Below are positions 21,884 to 32,495 of a DNA stretch of 64,000 nt, in pieces. The notes below the pieces were generated by a model. That model was given only the letters and a program-made list of their open reading frames with translations. It was not told the DNA's origin and made no database searches. The number at the start of each line of letters is the position of its first letter. The first letter of the stretch is position 1. The position numbers and the translations under genes are program-made. This DNA comes from Thermofilaceae archaeon (lineage in GTDB: Archaea; Thermoproteota; Thermoprotei; Thermofilales; Thermofilaceae): contig JANXEW010000002.1 in the NCBI GenBank assembly GCA_025057995.1, forward strand, positions 124,001 to 188,000, given 5' to 3'.

Positions 21884-23194
21884 ATGAACGAGGAATACAT
21901 TATTGAAAACGATTTTACGATAACACTTGTAAAGGGAAGATGGATATTAGACTCTAGAGGCAACCCCACTGTTGAAGCAGATGTCGCGACAGCCGGAGGA
22001 GGCGTAGGTACGGCAGCTGTACCTGCGGGCGCCTCTAAGGGTGTACACGAAGCCCTTGAGCTTAGGGACGGAGGTAGAAAGTTCCAGGGAAAAGGGGTTG
22101 AAAAGGCTGTCTCTAATATCAACGAGATTATATCGAGGAAGATTATAGGAATGGATTCTCGAAATCAGGAAACTATAGACAGGACGATGCTTGAACTTGA
22201 TGGTACGCATAATAAGTCGAAACTTGGAGCAAATTCCATTCTAGCTGTCTCGCTAGCTACGGCAAAAGCAGCTGCTGATACGTATGGTATGCCCCTATTC
22301 CAGTATCTAGGAGGTAAACTTGCTCGAATTCTTCCCACACCTTTAATGAATGTAATAAATGGAGGAAAGCATGCTGGCAATGAACTAAGCATACAAGAGT
22401 TTATGATAGTTCCAGTGGGAGCTGACAAGTTCTCTGATGCTTTAACCATAGCCTGCGAAGTTTATTATAGCCTTAGGGATGTCTTGATAAACAATTATGG
22501 AAAAAGCTCTGTAAACGTAGGAGATGAAGGTGGTTTTGCTCCTCCCATGAAGGAGAGTAAGGAAGCCCTTAAAGCTCTTGAAGAATCTATCAAGAGAGCT
22601 GGGTACACTGTCGGAAGCGATGTTGCACTGGCTCTCGATGCTGCAGCTTCTAGCTTTTTCTCTGATGGGTACTATAGCATCGATAAAAGAAAGCTGACGA
22701 GGGAGGAGTTGATGGATTACTACATACAGCTCATCGATGAGTATCCCATAGTCTCAATAGAGGATCCCCTCCACGAAGATGATTTTGAAGGCTTCAGCAC
22801 CATAACTGCAAAGTTGAAAACAAAAGGGATACAAGTTGTAGGAGACGACATATTCGTCACAAACGTGAAGAGGTTAGCTAAGGGTATCAAAATGAATGCT
22901 GGCAACGCGCTCCTACTTAAGGTGAATCAAATAGGTACTCTTACAGAAGCCTTAGAAGCAGCCTTCATGTCGCATAGAAGCGGCTGGAATGTGATTGTTT
23001 CACATCGCAGTGGTGAAACAGAGGATACAACGATCTCTCACTTAGCCGTAGCACTAGGTTGTGGTCAGATAAAAACAGGGGCTCCGGCTAGGGGGGAGAG
23101 AACGGCAAAGTACAATGAGCTGCTGAGAATCGAGGAATATTTATCAGGCGAGGCCCTTTACCTCGGGCTTAAAGCCTTAAAGAAAGGGTACTAG
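21884..23194 (+). CDS. eno: Enolase
   Basis: Converts 2-phosphoglycerate and PEP in glycolysis and gluconeogenesis. 436 residues with ILDSRGNPTVEADV, the substrate loop AVPAGASKG, the metal ligands in ALDAAASSF, VSIEDPLHEDD and VVGDDIFVT, and the C-terminal IVSHRSGETEDTTI. The start is the ATG at 21884, 25-30 bases after a TATA-like gttttaagg, and therefore leaderless; the TTG three bases upstream is unlikely. Followed after 11 bases by a HAD phosphatase. Confidence 0.97.
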   Translation: MNEEYIIENDFTITLVKGRWILDSRGNPTVEADVATAGGGVGTAAVPAGASKGVHEALELRDGGRKFQGKGVEKAVSNINEIISRKIIGMDSRNQETIDRTMLELDGTHNKSKLGANSILAVSLATAKAAADTYGMPLFQYLGGKLARILPTPLMNVINGGKHAGNELSIQEFMIVPVGADKFSDALTIACEVYYSLRDVLINNYGKSSVNVGDEGGFAPPMKESKEALKALEESIKRAGYTVGSDVALALDAAASSFFSDGYYSIDKRKLTREELMDYYIQLIDEYPIVSIEDPLHEDDFEGFSTITAKLKTKGIQVVGDDIFVTNVKRLAKGIKMNAGNALLLKVNQIGTLTEALEAAFMSHRSGWNVIVSHRSGETEDTTISHLAVALGCGQIKTGAPARGERTAKYNELLRIEEYLSGEALYLGLKALKKGY

Positions 23195-23205
23195 CTTTAT
23201 TAACT

Positions 23206-24030
23206 ATGAATTTTAAAAATTATTTTTTGAACAGGTTTTCAGCCTTTATCCTTGATTGTGATGGCGTCATCTGGAAGGGTAGTCACGTAATTCCCGGAGC
23301 ACGGGAAGTGATTAACATCCTAAGAGAGAATGGGAAGCTTGTACTTTTTGTCACTAACAACGCTTCCCTGTCTCGAAGAACCTACGCTGAAAAAATGCGT
23401 TCGCTGGGCTTTGATGTCGATCCTAAGGAGATTTATTGCAGCAGCTATGTGACCGCCATGTTGTTGAGCGGTAAAGTGGAGAGAGTTTACGTAATAGGGG
23501 AGGAGGGTTTGGTTGAGGAGCTTGAGCTAGCAGGGCTGAAGTCTGTCGATTCAGATAAGGCGGAATGCGTCGTCGTCGGACTGGATCGCGGTCTAACCTA
23601 TAGTAAGCTTTCAAAAGCGTTAGCGTGCCTATTACGCGGTGCCCTATTCGTGGCGACAAATAGAGACCCCACCCTGCCCACTGAGAGTGGATTAGCCCTT
23701 GGAGCCGGAGCTATTGTTGCGGCACTGGAAGCGGCTTCAGGCAGAAGCGTTGACCTCGTAGCGGGGAAACCGTTTCCCTTTATGTTCGAGTTAGCGTTAA
23801 AGGATTGGAATCTTGAGGCATCTAAAACGCTTGTTGTCGGCGATAGGCTTGATACCGATGTGGTAGGCGCCAAGCGGGCTGGACTAGTTAGTGCTCTAGT
23901 GCTCTCAGGTGTTACATCGCTAGATGAAGTACAGTCAGCGAAAGTTTCTCCTGACTTCGTTCTCCGCTCGATAACGGACCTTGTGAGCTTGGACCTGGGG
24001 CATAACTATCGCGCCATCCGCTCCTCTTAA
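23206..24030 (+). CDS. HAD-superfamily phosphatase, NagD/IIA type
   Basis: Hydrolase of the 4-nitrophenylphosphatase/phosphoglycolate phosphatase-like IIA group. Motif I is FILDCDGVIWKG (nucleophile Asp), motif II LFVTNNAS, and the C-terminal motif is TLVVGDRLDTDVVGAKRAG. 274 residues, normal. It lies 11 bases after enolase and is probably cotranscribed; removing a phosphorylated by-product is one possible job, but the substrate is unknown. Its last 96 bases overlap the DUF429 gene tail-to-tail. Confidence 0.88.
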   Translation: MNFKNYFLNRFSAFILDCDGVIWKGSHVIPGAREVINILRENGKLVLFVTNNASLSRRTYAEKMRSLGFDVDPKEIYCSSYVTAMLLSGKVERVYVIGEEGLVEELELAGLKSVDSDKAECVVVGLDRGLTYSKLSKALACLLRGALFVATNRDPTLPTESGLALGAGAIVAALEAASGRSVDLVAGKPFPFMFELALKDWNLEASKTLVVGDRLDTDVVGAKRAGLVSALVLSGVTSLDEVQSAKVSPDFVLRSITDLVSLDLGHNYRAIRSS

Positions 24031-24570
24031 CACGAGGGCTTCGTCACGCAGATATAGCAACCCTACGTATGCGGCTGTTACAGCATCAAGTTCATCTCCA
24101 CTCATACTTGGATATAACCCCTTGATGCCTAGCTTCTCTAAACCTTCCCTAAGCGCCTTTAAGCCTCTAGACTTTCTCGGTATACCCAGCATGTCCTGAG
24201 CTCCACCTGGGTAAACCTCGATGACCATGAATCCCATAGAGCACAATAAGTCGTTTAATCGCATTCCTCTGGTAGTGAGGCGTCGCATCGGACCTAATGT
24301 AACGGGAAAGAATCTTATACCTAGGGAAATAAGTTGCTTATCGCATTCTCTCAGATGTGGCCCTTCTCTGTCCTCTATGTTTTTACGTCCCAGAGGGATG
24401 GATAGAGGAGCGTCGATAGCTACCACGTTAGGGTTATTTTCTCTAACTGATTCCAAGATTTCTTCATCACTGTAAGCTACTATTGTTCTGGCAGTTAGTT
24501 CACTATCGAGAACGCAGATGCCAGTAGGTCGACGCGGGCTTCCGGCAAGGTCTACGCCGAGGACGATCAC
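23935..24570 (-). CDS. DUF429-family predicted RNase H-fold protein
   Basis: Family of unknown function predicted to adopt an RNase H-like fold. The sequence has VLGVDLAGSPRRPTG at the N-terminus (first acidic residue), then VVAIDAPLSIPLG and a conserved DELDAVTAAYVGLLY helix. I choose the GTG at 24570: agaggg lies three bases before it and the mutase stop is 8 bases upstream. The track's longer start would overlap the mutase gene heavily. About 211 residues. The C-terminus overlaps the HAD gene antisense by 96 bases. Confidence 0.78.
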   Translation of the reverse strand: MIVLGVDLAGSPRRPTGICVLDSELTARTIVAYSDEEILESVRENNPNVVAIDAPLSIPLGRKNIEDREGPHLRECDKQLISLGIRFFPVTLGPMRRLTTRGMRLNDLLCSMGFMVIEVYPGGAQDMLGIPRKSRGLKALREGLEKLGIKGLYPSMSGDELDAVTAAYVGLLYLRDEALVLRGADGAIVMPQVQAHKVRYRAENEVRRNFR

Positions 24571-24577
24571 AGACCCT

Positions 24578-25945
24578 CTAGTATCCACTACTTTTAGTTT
24601 CTTTGATAAGCGTTTGTAGTTCTCTGGAGAGTTTGTCAACTGCTTCATCGGCCCCCTCCACTGACTCAGCAGAGAGTTGTAGGGCATCGGGATCAGCTTC
24701 TACGTTAACCCAGACGTTACCCACTCTAACTCTTAACCCCCTAATAGTCAAGAAGTACGAATCTATCTTCCTCATCTTCAATCGATTTAATAGCCTCAGA
24801 TAGTCAACCCCCTCTAGGCGAACCGTGGAGTGAATGAGCCTACGCTCGGGTAGAGCCCCTCTAAGTTCCGATAAACTTTCTCCAGTTTTAGCTAAAAGCT
24901 CAATAGTCTTCAGCATAGCTAAAATTCCGTCCGGAGCTGTTGAAAACTCAGTAAAAATAATTTCATTTCCACACGTTGCAACAAGGTGGGATCCGGAACG
25001 CCGAGCAACTCTCACCAAGTCGTGTCTAGATCCTCTCACTCTGATAATTTTTGCTCCTGTTCTCTTTGCGATTTCATCCTCGACAGTCATCATCGCCTCC
25101 GAGACGACGACTCGGGTGCCCGCCGGCATTCCTATCAGTAAGACTCCGAGTAGTTCCTCGCTTGAGAGCGGAACTCCCTCGTCGTCAATCAAAAGGACTC
25201 GCGTAGCATCAGCGCATAGAACTGTGCTTACAACCGCATCTGAAGCCTTGACCATCTCACGAAGTACAGCAACGGAGCGAGGACTCGGCATATGAGTTAC
25301 TGGACCCCTGAGAGGTGGTCTATGAGAGTTCAATAAAATTCCTTCAACTCCAACCTCGGATAGAAGATTAGGTAAAACCTCGGAGGAGGGACCGAAGTTC
25401 GTGTCGCAAACAACTCTAAACCGCTTCCCCGCTATGGCGTGAACATCCACGTAACTAACAACTGCAGCTGTGTAAATATCGTGAATATATTCCGCGTACG
25501 TGACCCAGCCAATAGACGTTGGAAGGCTGCGAACAATCCTTCTTGATCTAGCTCTCTCGACTAGCTCTTCAATTCTCTCCCTAGAGTACTCAATACCCTG
25601 CGTGTCAAATACCTTCACAGCAATACCGTCTCTCTCCCACGGGCTTACCGTGAACTGAATACCAGCTTTAGCTCCGAGGCGCTTTATTGCGAACACAAGC
25701 TCCGGTGTAGTTGCAGCGTGAAAATCCATTACGGTTACCCCGGTTGACATTAATCCTGCTGAAAAAGCCCTTTTCAGCATCCTTGAAGGCGGGTAGTTAT
25801 CTCGTGCGGTGACTACTAAGGACCCTTCACCAAGCATGGTGCCCAAGGCACTACCAAGCTCAGCAGCTATGTCGGGAACTAGCGATTGGTTAGCTATTCC
25901 GAGTATCTGTCCCTCCTCCAACACTAGCTCCGAGCTCAATATCAA
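24578..25945 (-). CDS. Phosphohexomutase-like protein with degenerate active site
   Basis: Fold of the phosphomannomutase/phosphoglucomutase family, 455 residues, but key motifs are altered. The serine loop, normally TASHNP, reads FTVSPWERDG. The metal loop, normally DxDxDR, reads LCADATRV. The sugar loop GExSGH is replaced around TCGNEIIF. It resembles the C-terminal half of the long bacterial ManC-type fusions (nucleotidyltransferase-beta-helix-mutase). The TTG start overlaps the preceding nucleotidyltransferase by 56 bases and follows a strong aggagggtgg. Probably a structural or regulatory partner and not an active mutase, by inference. Confidence 0.75.
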   Translation of the reverse strand: MILSSELVLEEGQILGIANQSLVPDIAAELGSALGTMLGEGSLVVTARDNYPPSRMLKRAFSAGLMSTGVTVMDFHAATTPELVFAIKRLGAKAGIQFTVSPWERDGIAVKVFDTQGIEYSRERIEELVERARSRRIVRSLPTSIGWVTYAEYIHDIYTAAVVSYVDVHAIAGKRFRVVCDTNFGPSSEVLPNLLSEVGVEGILLNSHRPPLRGPVTHMPSPRSVAVLREMVKASDAVVSTVLCADATRVLLIDDEGVPLSSEELLGVLLIGMPAGTRVVVSEAMMTVEDEIAKRTGAKIIRVRGSRHDLVRVARRSGSHLVATCGNEIIFTEFSTAPDGILAMLKTIELLAKTGESLSELRGALPERRLIHSTVRLEGVDYLRLLNRLKMRKIDSYFLTIRGLRVRVGNVWVNVEADPDALQLSAESVEGADEAVDKLSRELQTLIKETKSSGY

Positions 25946-27083
25946 CCACCCTCCTATGGATTTCCCTCTTAATTATCTGACCAAAAACATTTGCTCTTGA
26001 ATGTAGTAGTACACCATCCTCTACAATTGAACGATTGACGCAAGAACCCCCTTCTATTCTAACTGAGCTACCTATTATACTATCGCTGATTGTGCTGTTC
26101 TCGCCTATCTCCACTTTCTCCATAACAACGCTGTTAGCTACGACGGCTTTTTCACCCACAGTAGAGCCGTTTCCAATGATAGCATAAGGCCCAACCACGG
26201 CATCTGCTTCGATCACTACGTCGGCCCCTAGAGCAGCAGGTGGTTTAATGATGCCTCTGATATCTTTTACAGCTTCGAGCCAGATGCCGCGGTTGTTTAT
26301 GCCCGGCGGTTGAAGCGGAAAGGCTAGTCCCTCTAGGACGTCCATGTTGGCTTGGAAGTACGTGAAAGGTAAGCCCATGTCGATCCAGTAGTGGTGGTCG
26401 GCTATCCAGCCGTAGACAGTGTACCCCTCTTCTATCAGGTAGGGAAATACGTGTCTGCCGAAATCGAGTAAGTGTGGATTTTCGTCAAGTACATCGAGAA
26501 GTTCGTATGATATTGCGTAGATTCCCATGTTCGCGAGGTTGGTGTAATTGTACCTAGCATGTAAAGCGCTTAGTGCGATGCTGGCTATGTATAGCTCGAG
26601 GCTTCTCGGCTTTTCAACGAAACAACTTATGGTATCTCTGCTAGATACAAAGGCCAACCCGTAGTGGCAAGGGCTGTCAACGCTTCTAAGGGCTACCGTT
26701 GCTACACCCTTTTTCCTCTTGTGAGTATTCCAGAACTCCGCTATGTCGCAGTTCGTGATGATGTCACCCATTAAAACAATAAAGTCATCGTCAAGTAGGT
26801 GTCTAATCCTGCGTACGGAATCCGCTGTATCCAGTGCCTTGAAGACGAGAGGCTCAACCTCTATCGCGTGGGGAATACGTTTAATGTGTTCTGCAAGCAT
26901 TTGTCCTAGATAGTCCAGTAACACGTAAACTTTTTCGACTACACCGCTAAGCTCAAGTAAATCGATCGCGTAATCTATCACTGGCTTATTTGCAACAGGC
27001 ATTAAAGGTTTGGGTCTATGAATCGTGAAAGGTCTTAGGCGAGTACCCTGCCCGCCAGCTAAGATAACGGCGGTTACAGGCAT
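25890..27083 (-). CDS. Sugar-1-phosphate nucleotidyltransferase with C-terminal beta-helix
   Basis: Likely mannose-1-phosphate guanylyltransferase-like. The catalytic domain (residues 1-240) has VILAGGQGTRLRPFTIHRPKPLMPVANKP and VLMGDIITNCDI; it ends with YGWIADHHYWIDMGLPFTYFQANMDVLEG. Residues about 260-375 form a left-handed beta-helix of hexapeptide-like repeats (VVGPYAIIGNGSTVGEKAVV). 397 residues. It overlaps the mutase-like gene by 56 bases, and together the two correspond to one fused protein known in other prokaryotes. Confidence 0.85.
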   Translation of the reverse strand: MPVTAVILAGGQGTRLRPFTIHRPKPLMPVANKPVIDYAIDLLELSGVVEKVYVLLDYLGQMLAEHIKRIPHAIEVEPLVFKALDTADSVRRIRHLLDDDFIVLMGDIITNCDIAEFWNTHKRKKGVATVALRSVDSPCHYGLAFVSSRDTISCFVEKPRSLELYIASIALSALHARYNYTNLANMGIYAISYELLDVLDENPHLLDFGRHVFPYLIEEGYTVYGWIADHHYWIDMGLPFTYFQANMDVLEGLAFPLQPPGINNRGIWLEAVKDIRGIIKPPAALGADVVIEADAVVGPYAIIGNGSTVGEKAVVANSVVMEKVEIGENSTISDSIIGSSVRIEGGSCVNRSIVEDGVLLHSRANVFGQIIKREIHRRVVDIELGASVGGGTDTRNS

Positions 27084-27112
27084 ATTAATCGACGGGAGTT
27101 TTATTACGTGCG

Positions 27113-27535
27113 CTAAGATATACCTTTCGTATCGTCCACTCGCAAAGCCTCGGCAAGCATCCGAGAGATAGCTTCCCCCTCATCCGGTTTTAACGCCCGT
27201 CTCCCGCTTACCCCATGAGTATAGAAAGGTATCACGTGGAAGTGCACGTGGAAGACAACTTGACCAGCCGCCGAACCATTATTCTGAACTACTCTTACAC
27301 CACTAGCCCCTAAGGACCTCAATTGAGCAGCTGCTACTGCCTTGACGACTCGTATAATCTCTGCAAGTAAGTCATCCGGTACTTCAAGAAGATCTCTATA
27401 ATGCGTAAGAGGCGTTACAAGAGTGTGACCTTTCTCAACAGGATAAATGTCGAGGAAAGCGATCACCCGTTGAGATCGGTAGATGAAGTAGGCTGGAGCG
27501 GAACCAGCAGCTATTTCGCAGAATACGCACGCCAT
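27113..27535 (-). CDS. HIT-family nucleotide hydrolase
   Basis: Histidine-triad protein of 140 residues, with CVFCEIAAG at the N-terminus and the catalytic triad HVHFHVIPFY. Such proteins hydrolyse AMP-linked nucleotides such as AMP-lysine or AMP-NH2; the in vivo substrate is unknown. A TATA-like caaaatata (minus, 27557-27566) about 26 bases upstream suggests a leaderless ATG. It is 29 bases upstream of the nucleotidyltransferase and probably in its operon. Confidence 0.92.
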   Translation of the reverse strand: MACVFCEIAAGSAPAYFIYRSQRVIAFLDIYPVEKGHTLVTPLTHYRDLLEVPDDLLAEIIRVVKAVAAAQLRSLGASGVRVVQNNGSAAGQVVFHVHFHVIPFYTHGVSGRRALKPDEGEAISRMLAEALRVDDTKGIS

Positions 27536-27643
27536 ACGAGACCAGTTTTTAAGGCACTATATTTTGTTGTCGAGGTCTGACAGTACTATAACTTCATCCA
27601 CGGTTATCGGAAAATTTTTCTTTACCTTGACGAAAGGTACTTG

Positions 27644-28168
27644 ATGAAGCCCATAGGACCAGGCGACAAAGCTCCGGACGAGGTGTACGTCGTAATAGAA
27701 ATTCCTCAGGGTGGTAGCGTAAAATATGAAATGGATAAGGAGAGCGGCGTGTTGTTCGTGGATCGGATCTTATACACCTCCATGGTGTACCCCTTCAACT
27801 ATGGTTTCATTCCAGGCACTTTAGAGGAGGACGAGGACCCTGTAGACGTGCTTGTTGTTAGCCATGACCCTCTAATTCCAGGCTCTGTGATACTGTGTAA
27901 GCCTGTAGGCGTCTTGCTGACGAGGGATGAGAAAGGCGCTGATGCAAAGGTTGTAGCAGTTCCAGCTTCAAAAATCGATCCCCGTTTTATGGGCGTAGAC
28001 GATGTAGCACAACTCCCTGAAGCCCTTAGGCGAAAGATAGAACACTTCTTTGAACATTACAAGGAGTTAGAACCAGGTAAATGGGTGAAGGTAGAAGGGT
28101 GGTTCAACAGAGAGGAAGCACGAAGACGCATTAGACAAGCTATCGAAAGGTACAAAACCCATCAGTAG
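27644..28168 (+). CDS. ppa: Inorganic pyrophosphatase
   Basis: Soluble family I pyrophosphatase that removes PPi from biosynthetic reactions. 174 residues with [20 protein letters not shown], the metal-binding DEDPVDVLV and [15 protein letters not shown] 27644 is preferred to the adjacent TTG. Nearby nucleotidyltransferases produce pyrophosphate, but the gene is divergently transcribed from them. Confidence 0.96.
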   Translation: MKPIGPGDKAPDEVYVVIEIPQGGSVKYEMDKESGVLFVDRILYTSMVYPFNYGFIPGTLEEDEDPVDVLVVSHDPLIPGSVILCKPVGVLLTRDEKGADAKVVAVPASKIDPRFMGVDDVAQLPEALRRKIEHFFEHYKELEPGKWVKVEGWFNREEARRRIRQAIERYKTHQ

Positions 28169-28223
28169 CGGGTCTTTTTCGGTGGGTTTAAATACAGATT
28201 ATGCCATCCATTAACGATTAGTC

Positions 28224-28631
28224 ATGGGAGAGAGTCACTCAGCTAGGTCGTTCGTAACCAACTTGGAGCAATGGGTTGAGACACAGAAACTAGTGCTTTC
28301 CTCAATGTTTAGAATTGAAGACCGATTAAAAGAGTCTGACAGATTGGAATTAATACTTGCCACTAGGATGGCGTTTAGGCACATGATTAGGACTCTTGAA
28401 GCTTTCGACAGATGGCTTCAAGATCCGCTTATAGTTGGGCACATGCCTCGTGAAATGCTGGAGCAAGTTCAGAGAAAATCTTGGGAGTTGATGAAGCAGC
28501 TTTTAGAACTCGATATCGATCACACTTCCCAATTTAAGGAGTACTTTAACAAGTTAGCTAAGGAAGGTAAGTTGAATCCACTATTGACTGCGCAAGGAGG
28601 CGAGGAGAGGCGTGTACCCGGGGTCTTTTAG
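28224..28631 (+). CDS. Helical protein resembling DUF2153
   Basis: 135 residues, predicted largely helical and soluble, rich in charged residues (LEQWVETQKLVLSSMFRIEDRLKESDR). It resembles the archaeal DUF2153 family from memory; no function is known. A TATA-like gtttaaata at 28186-28194 precedes the ATG by about 34 bases. It is followed by the cdc48 gene with a separate promoter-like region. Confidence 0.6.
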   Translation: MGESHSARSFVTNLEQWVETQKLVLSSMFRIEDRLKESDRLELILATRMAFRHMIRTLEAFDRWLQDPLIVGHMPREMLEQVQRKSWELMKQLLELDIDHTSQFKEYFNKLAKEGKLNPLLTAQGGEERRVPGVF

Positions 28632-28683
28632 TGTCCACACAGGTGTGTAACCCTTTAAAGGCAGTAAAATACTGCCCTATTAG

Positions 28684-30885
<2,202 letters not shown>

Positions 30886-30890
30886 GAACT

Positions 30891-31112
30891 ATGTCACTGT
30901 TAACGCATATAATACTAGCCGAGCTGTTGCGACGAGGGGCTACGACAGAACGCGAGCTTTACGAAAGCGTGAAAAAAGCACTTGAACCCTATGGAATAGA
31001 CATTTCTCGAAGTGAGTTCAGTAAATTAATTATGACGTTAGAGCTGAGGGGTTACATCCGGGTTGAGGGTGCGCGAAAGATTGTTCAACTGATTTCAAGA
31101 AACATAGGCTAG
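30891..31112 (+). CDS. Small winged-helix-like protein downstream of cdc48
   Basis: 73 residues, with LAELLRRGATTERELYESV followed by SRSEFSKLIMTLELRGYIRVEG, the helix-turn-helix plus wing pattern of a small winged helix. It starts 5 bases after cdc48, so cotranscription is expected. It could be a DNA-binding protein or a protein-interaction wing; I do not recognise a named family. Confidence 0.6.
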   Translation: MSLLTHIILAELLRRGATTERELYESVKKALEPYGIDISRSEFSKLIMTLELRGYIRVEGARKIVQLISRNIG

Positions 31113-31180
31113 ATCAAGAGCATAATTCAAAGCACTAATCCTTTTAAGAGTGTACGTTTTTTAAGTCATAGGGTGATAAT

Positions 31181-32218
31181 TTGGGGGTTCCTCTAAAGGA
31201 AATAGTTGCACCAGTTAGAGTCGAAATTGACTTGGATAGCTTAGCTAGTAAGGTTATCGTTTTGGATGCTTACAACGCTCTTTATCAATTTCTAACTACT
31301 ATTAGGCAACCAGATGGAACCCCTTTAATGGACGCTTATGGTAGGGTAACTAGTCACTTAAACGGGCTTTTCTACAGAACAGTCAGCCTACTTGAACGAG
31401 GTGTGAAACCCATATACGTCTTTGATGGTAAACCGCCCGAGCTTAAAGCTGTTGAATTAGAGAGAAGGATGAAGGTTAGAGAAGAAGCTGAGCGGAGATA
31501 CATTGAAGCTCTTGAGCGAGGCGAATTGGAGGAAGCCCGAGTATATGCGCAGCAGGCTTCCCGCCTTAGTGCTTCAATGGTGGATGATGCAAAAAAACTT
31601 CTTGACTTTATGGGTATTCCATGGGTTCAAGCGCCTGCAGAGGGGGAAGCACAGGCTGCGTACATGGTACGTAAAGGTAACGCATGGGCTTCAGCCAGCC
31701 AAGATTATGACTCACTTCTATACGGCACTCCCCGACTTGTACGTAACCTTGCTATAACTGGGCGGCGGAAATTACCTAGAAAGGATGAGTACATCGAGGT
31801 TAAACCAGAAATTATTGAACTGCAAAAACTTCTCGAGTACTACGGGATAACTAGGGAACAACTCATCATCTTAGGACTCCTTCTAGGGACCGACTATAAC
31901 CCTGGCGGCGTTAAGGGTATAGGTTCAAAAAGAGCGTTAAAACTAGTTAAAGAGCTTTCGAACCTCGATACGTTAATCAGGACGGTAGATTGGAGTTTTC
32001 CTGTTGAAGCAGAGCAGATCTTTAAACTTTTCATCGAGCCTGAGGTTTCGGATGACTACATAATAGAATGGAGGTCTCCTGACGAGAACGGCTTGATCGA
32101 GTTTCTCTGTGGAGAACATCAGTTCTCGCGGGAACGCGTGTCAAATGCTCTAGAAAGGCTGAGGAAAGCTTACCATACAGTTTTCAGGCAATCTACGCTA
32201 GAATCGTGGTTTGACTAA
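31181..32218 (+). CDS. fen1: Flap endonuclease 1
   Basis: Structure-specific 5' nuclease for Okazaki-fragment maturation and repair. 345 residues: N-terminal XPG domain with VLDAYNALYQFL and YVFDGKPPELK, internal XPG domain with PAEGEAQAAYMVRKG and ASASQDYDSLLYG, helix-hairpin-helix LLLGTDYNPGGVKGIGSKRAL, and a C-terminal PCNA-binding box QSTLESWF. The TTG start is supported by gggtgat 3 bases before it and by the MGVPLKEI N-terminus. Confidence 0.97.
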   Translation: MGVPLKEIVAPVRVEIDLDSLASKVIVLDAYNALYQFLTTIRQPDGTPLMDAYGRVTSHLNGLFYRTVSLLERGVKPIYVFDGKPPELKAVELERRMKVREEAERRYIEALERGELEEARVYAQQASRLSASMVDDAKKLLDFMGIPWVQAPAEGEAQAAYMVRKGNAWASASQDYDSLLYGTPRLVRNLAITGRRKLPRKDEYIEVKPEIIELQKLLEYYGITREQLIILGLLLGTDYNPGGVKGIGSKRALKLVKELSNLDTLIRTVDWSFPVEAEQIFKLFIEPEVSDDYIIEWRSPDENGLIEFLCGEHQFSRERVSNALERLRKAYHTVFRQSTLESWFD

Positions 32219-32219
32219 G

Positions 32220-32495
32220 ATGGAGTTAGATCACCCGCTTGAGAAGCTGTTTAGAGGTTCAAGGAAAACTTTACGAGTACTGCGTGTACTAGCTTTAGCT
32301 CATAAACCCATGAGCAAGTATTCAATAGAAGCTCAAGCTGCTGTTTACGACACCGAAAAACTTCTCGCACATTTAGTGGATATAGGTGTAGTAAAGGTCA
32401 TCGATGGGCACATAAAAAGGTACACGTTAAACCAAGAGAACTCGGTTGTTAATGCTGTTTTAAGGTTAATGAAGGACGTAGGTTACCTTGAATGA
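32220..32495 (+). CDS. Small winged-helix protein next to fen1
   Basis: 91 residues, predicted winged helix: SRKTLRVLRVLALAHKPMSKYSIEAQAAVYDTEKLLAHLVDIGVVKVIDG. This looks like an archaeal MarR/ArsR-like DNA-binding fold; the regulon is unknown. ATG 32220 lies one base after the fen1 stop; a TTG at 32211 within fen1 is an alternative. The last 13 bases overlap the convergent CcdA-like gene. Confidence 0.6.
   Translation: MELDHPLEKLFRGSRKTLRVLRVLALAHKPMSKYSIEAQAAVYDTEKLLAHLVDIGVVKVIDGHIKRYTLNQENSVVNAVLRLMKDVGYLE

Noticed and set aside
24570-24687. Longer N-terminus of the DUF429 protein as given in the ORF track
   Set aside because: It would overlap the mutase-like gene by 110 bases without family support; the GTG at 24570 has an SD and fits right after the mutase stop.
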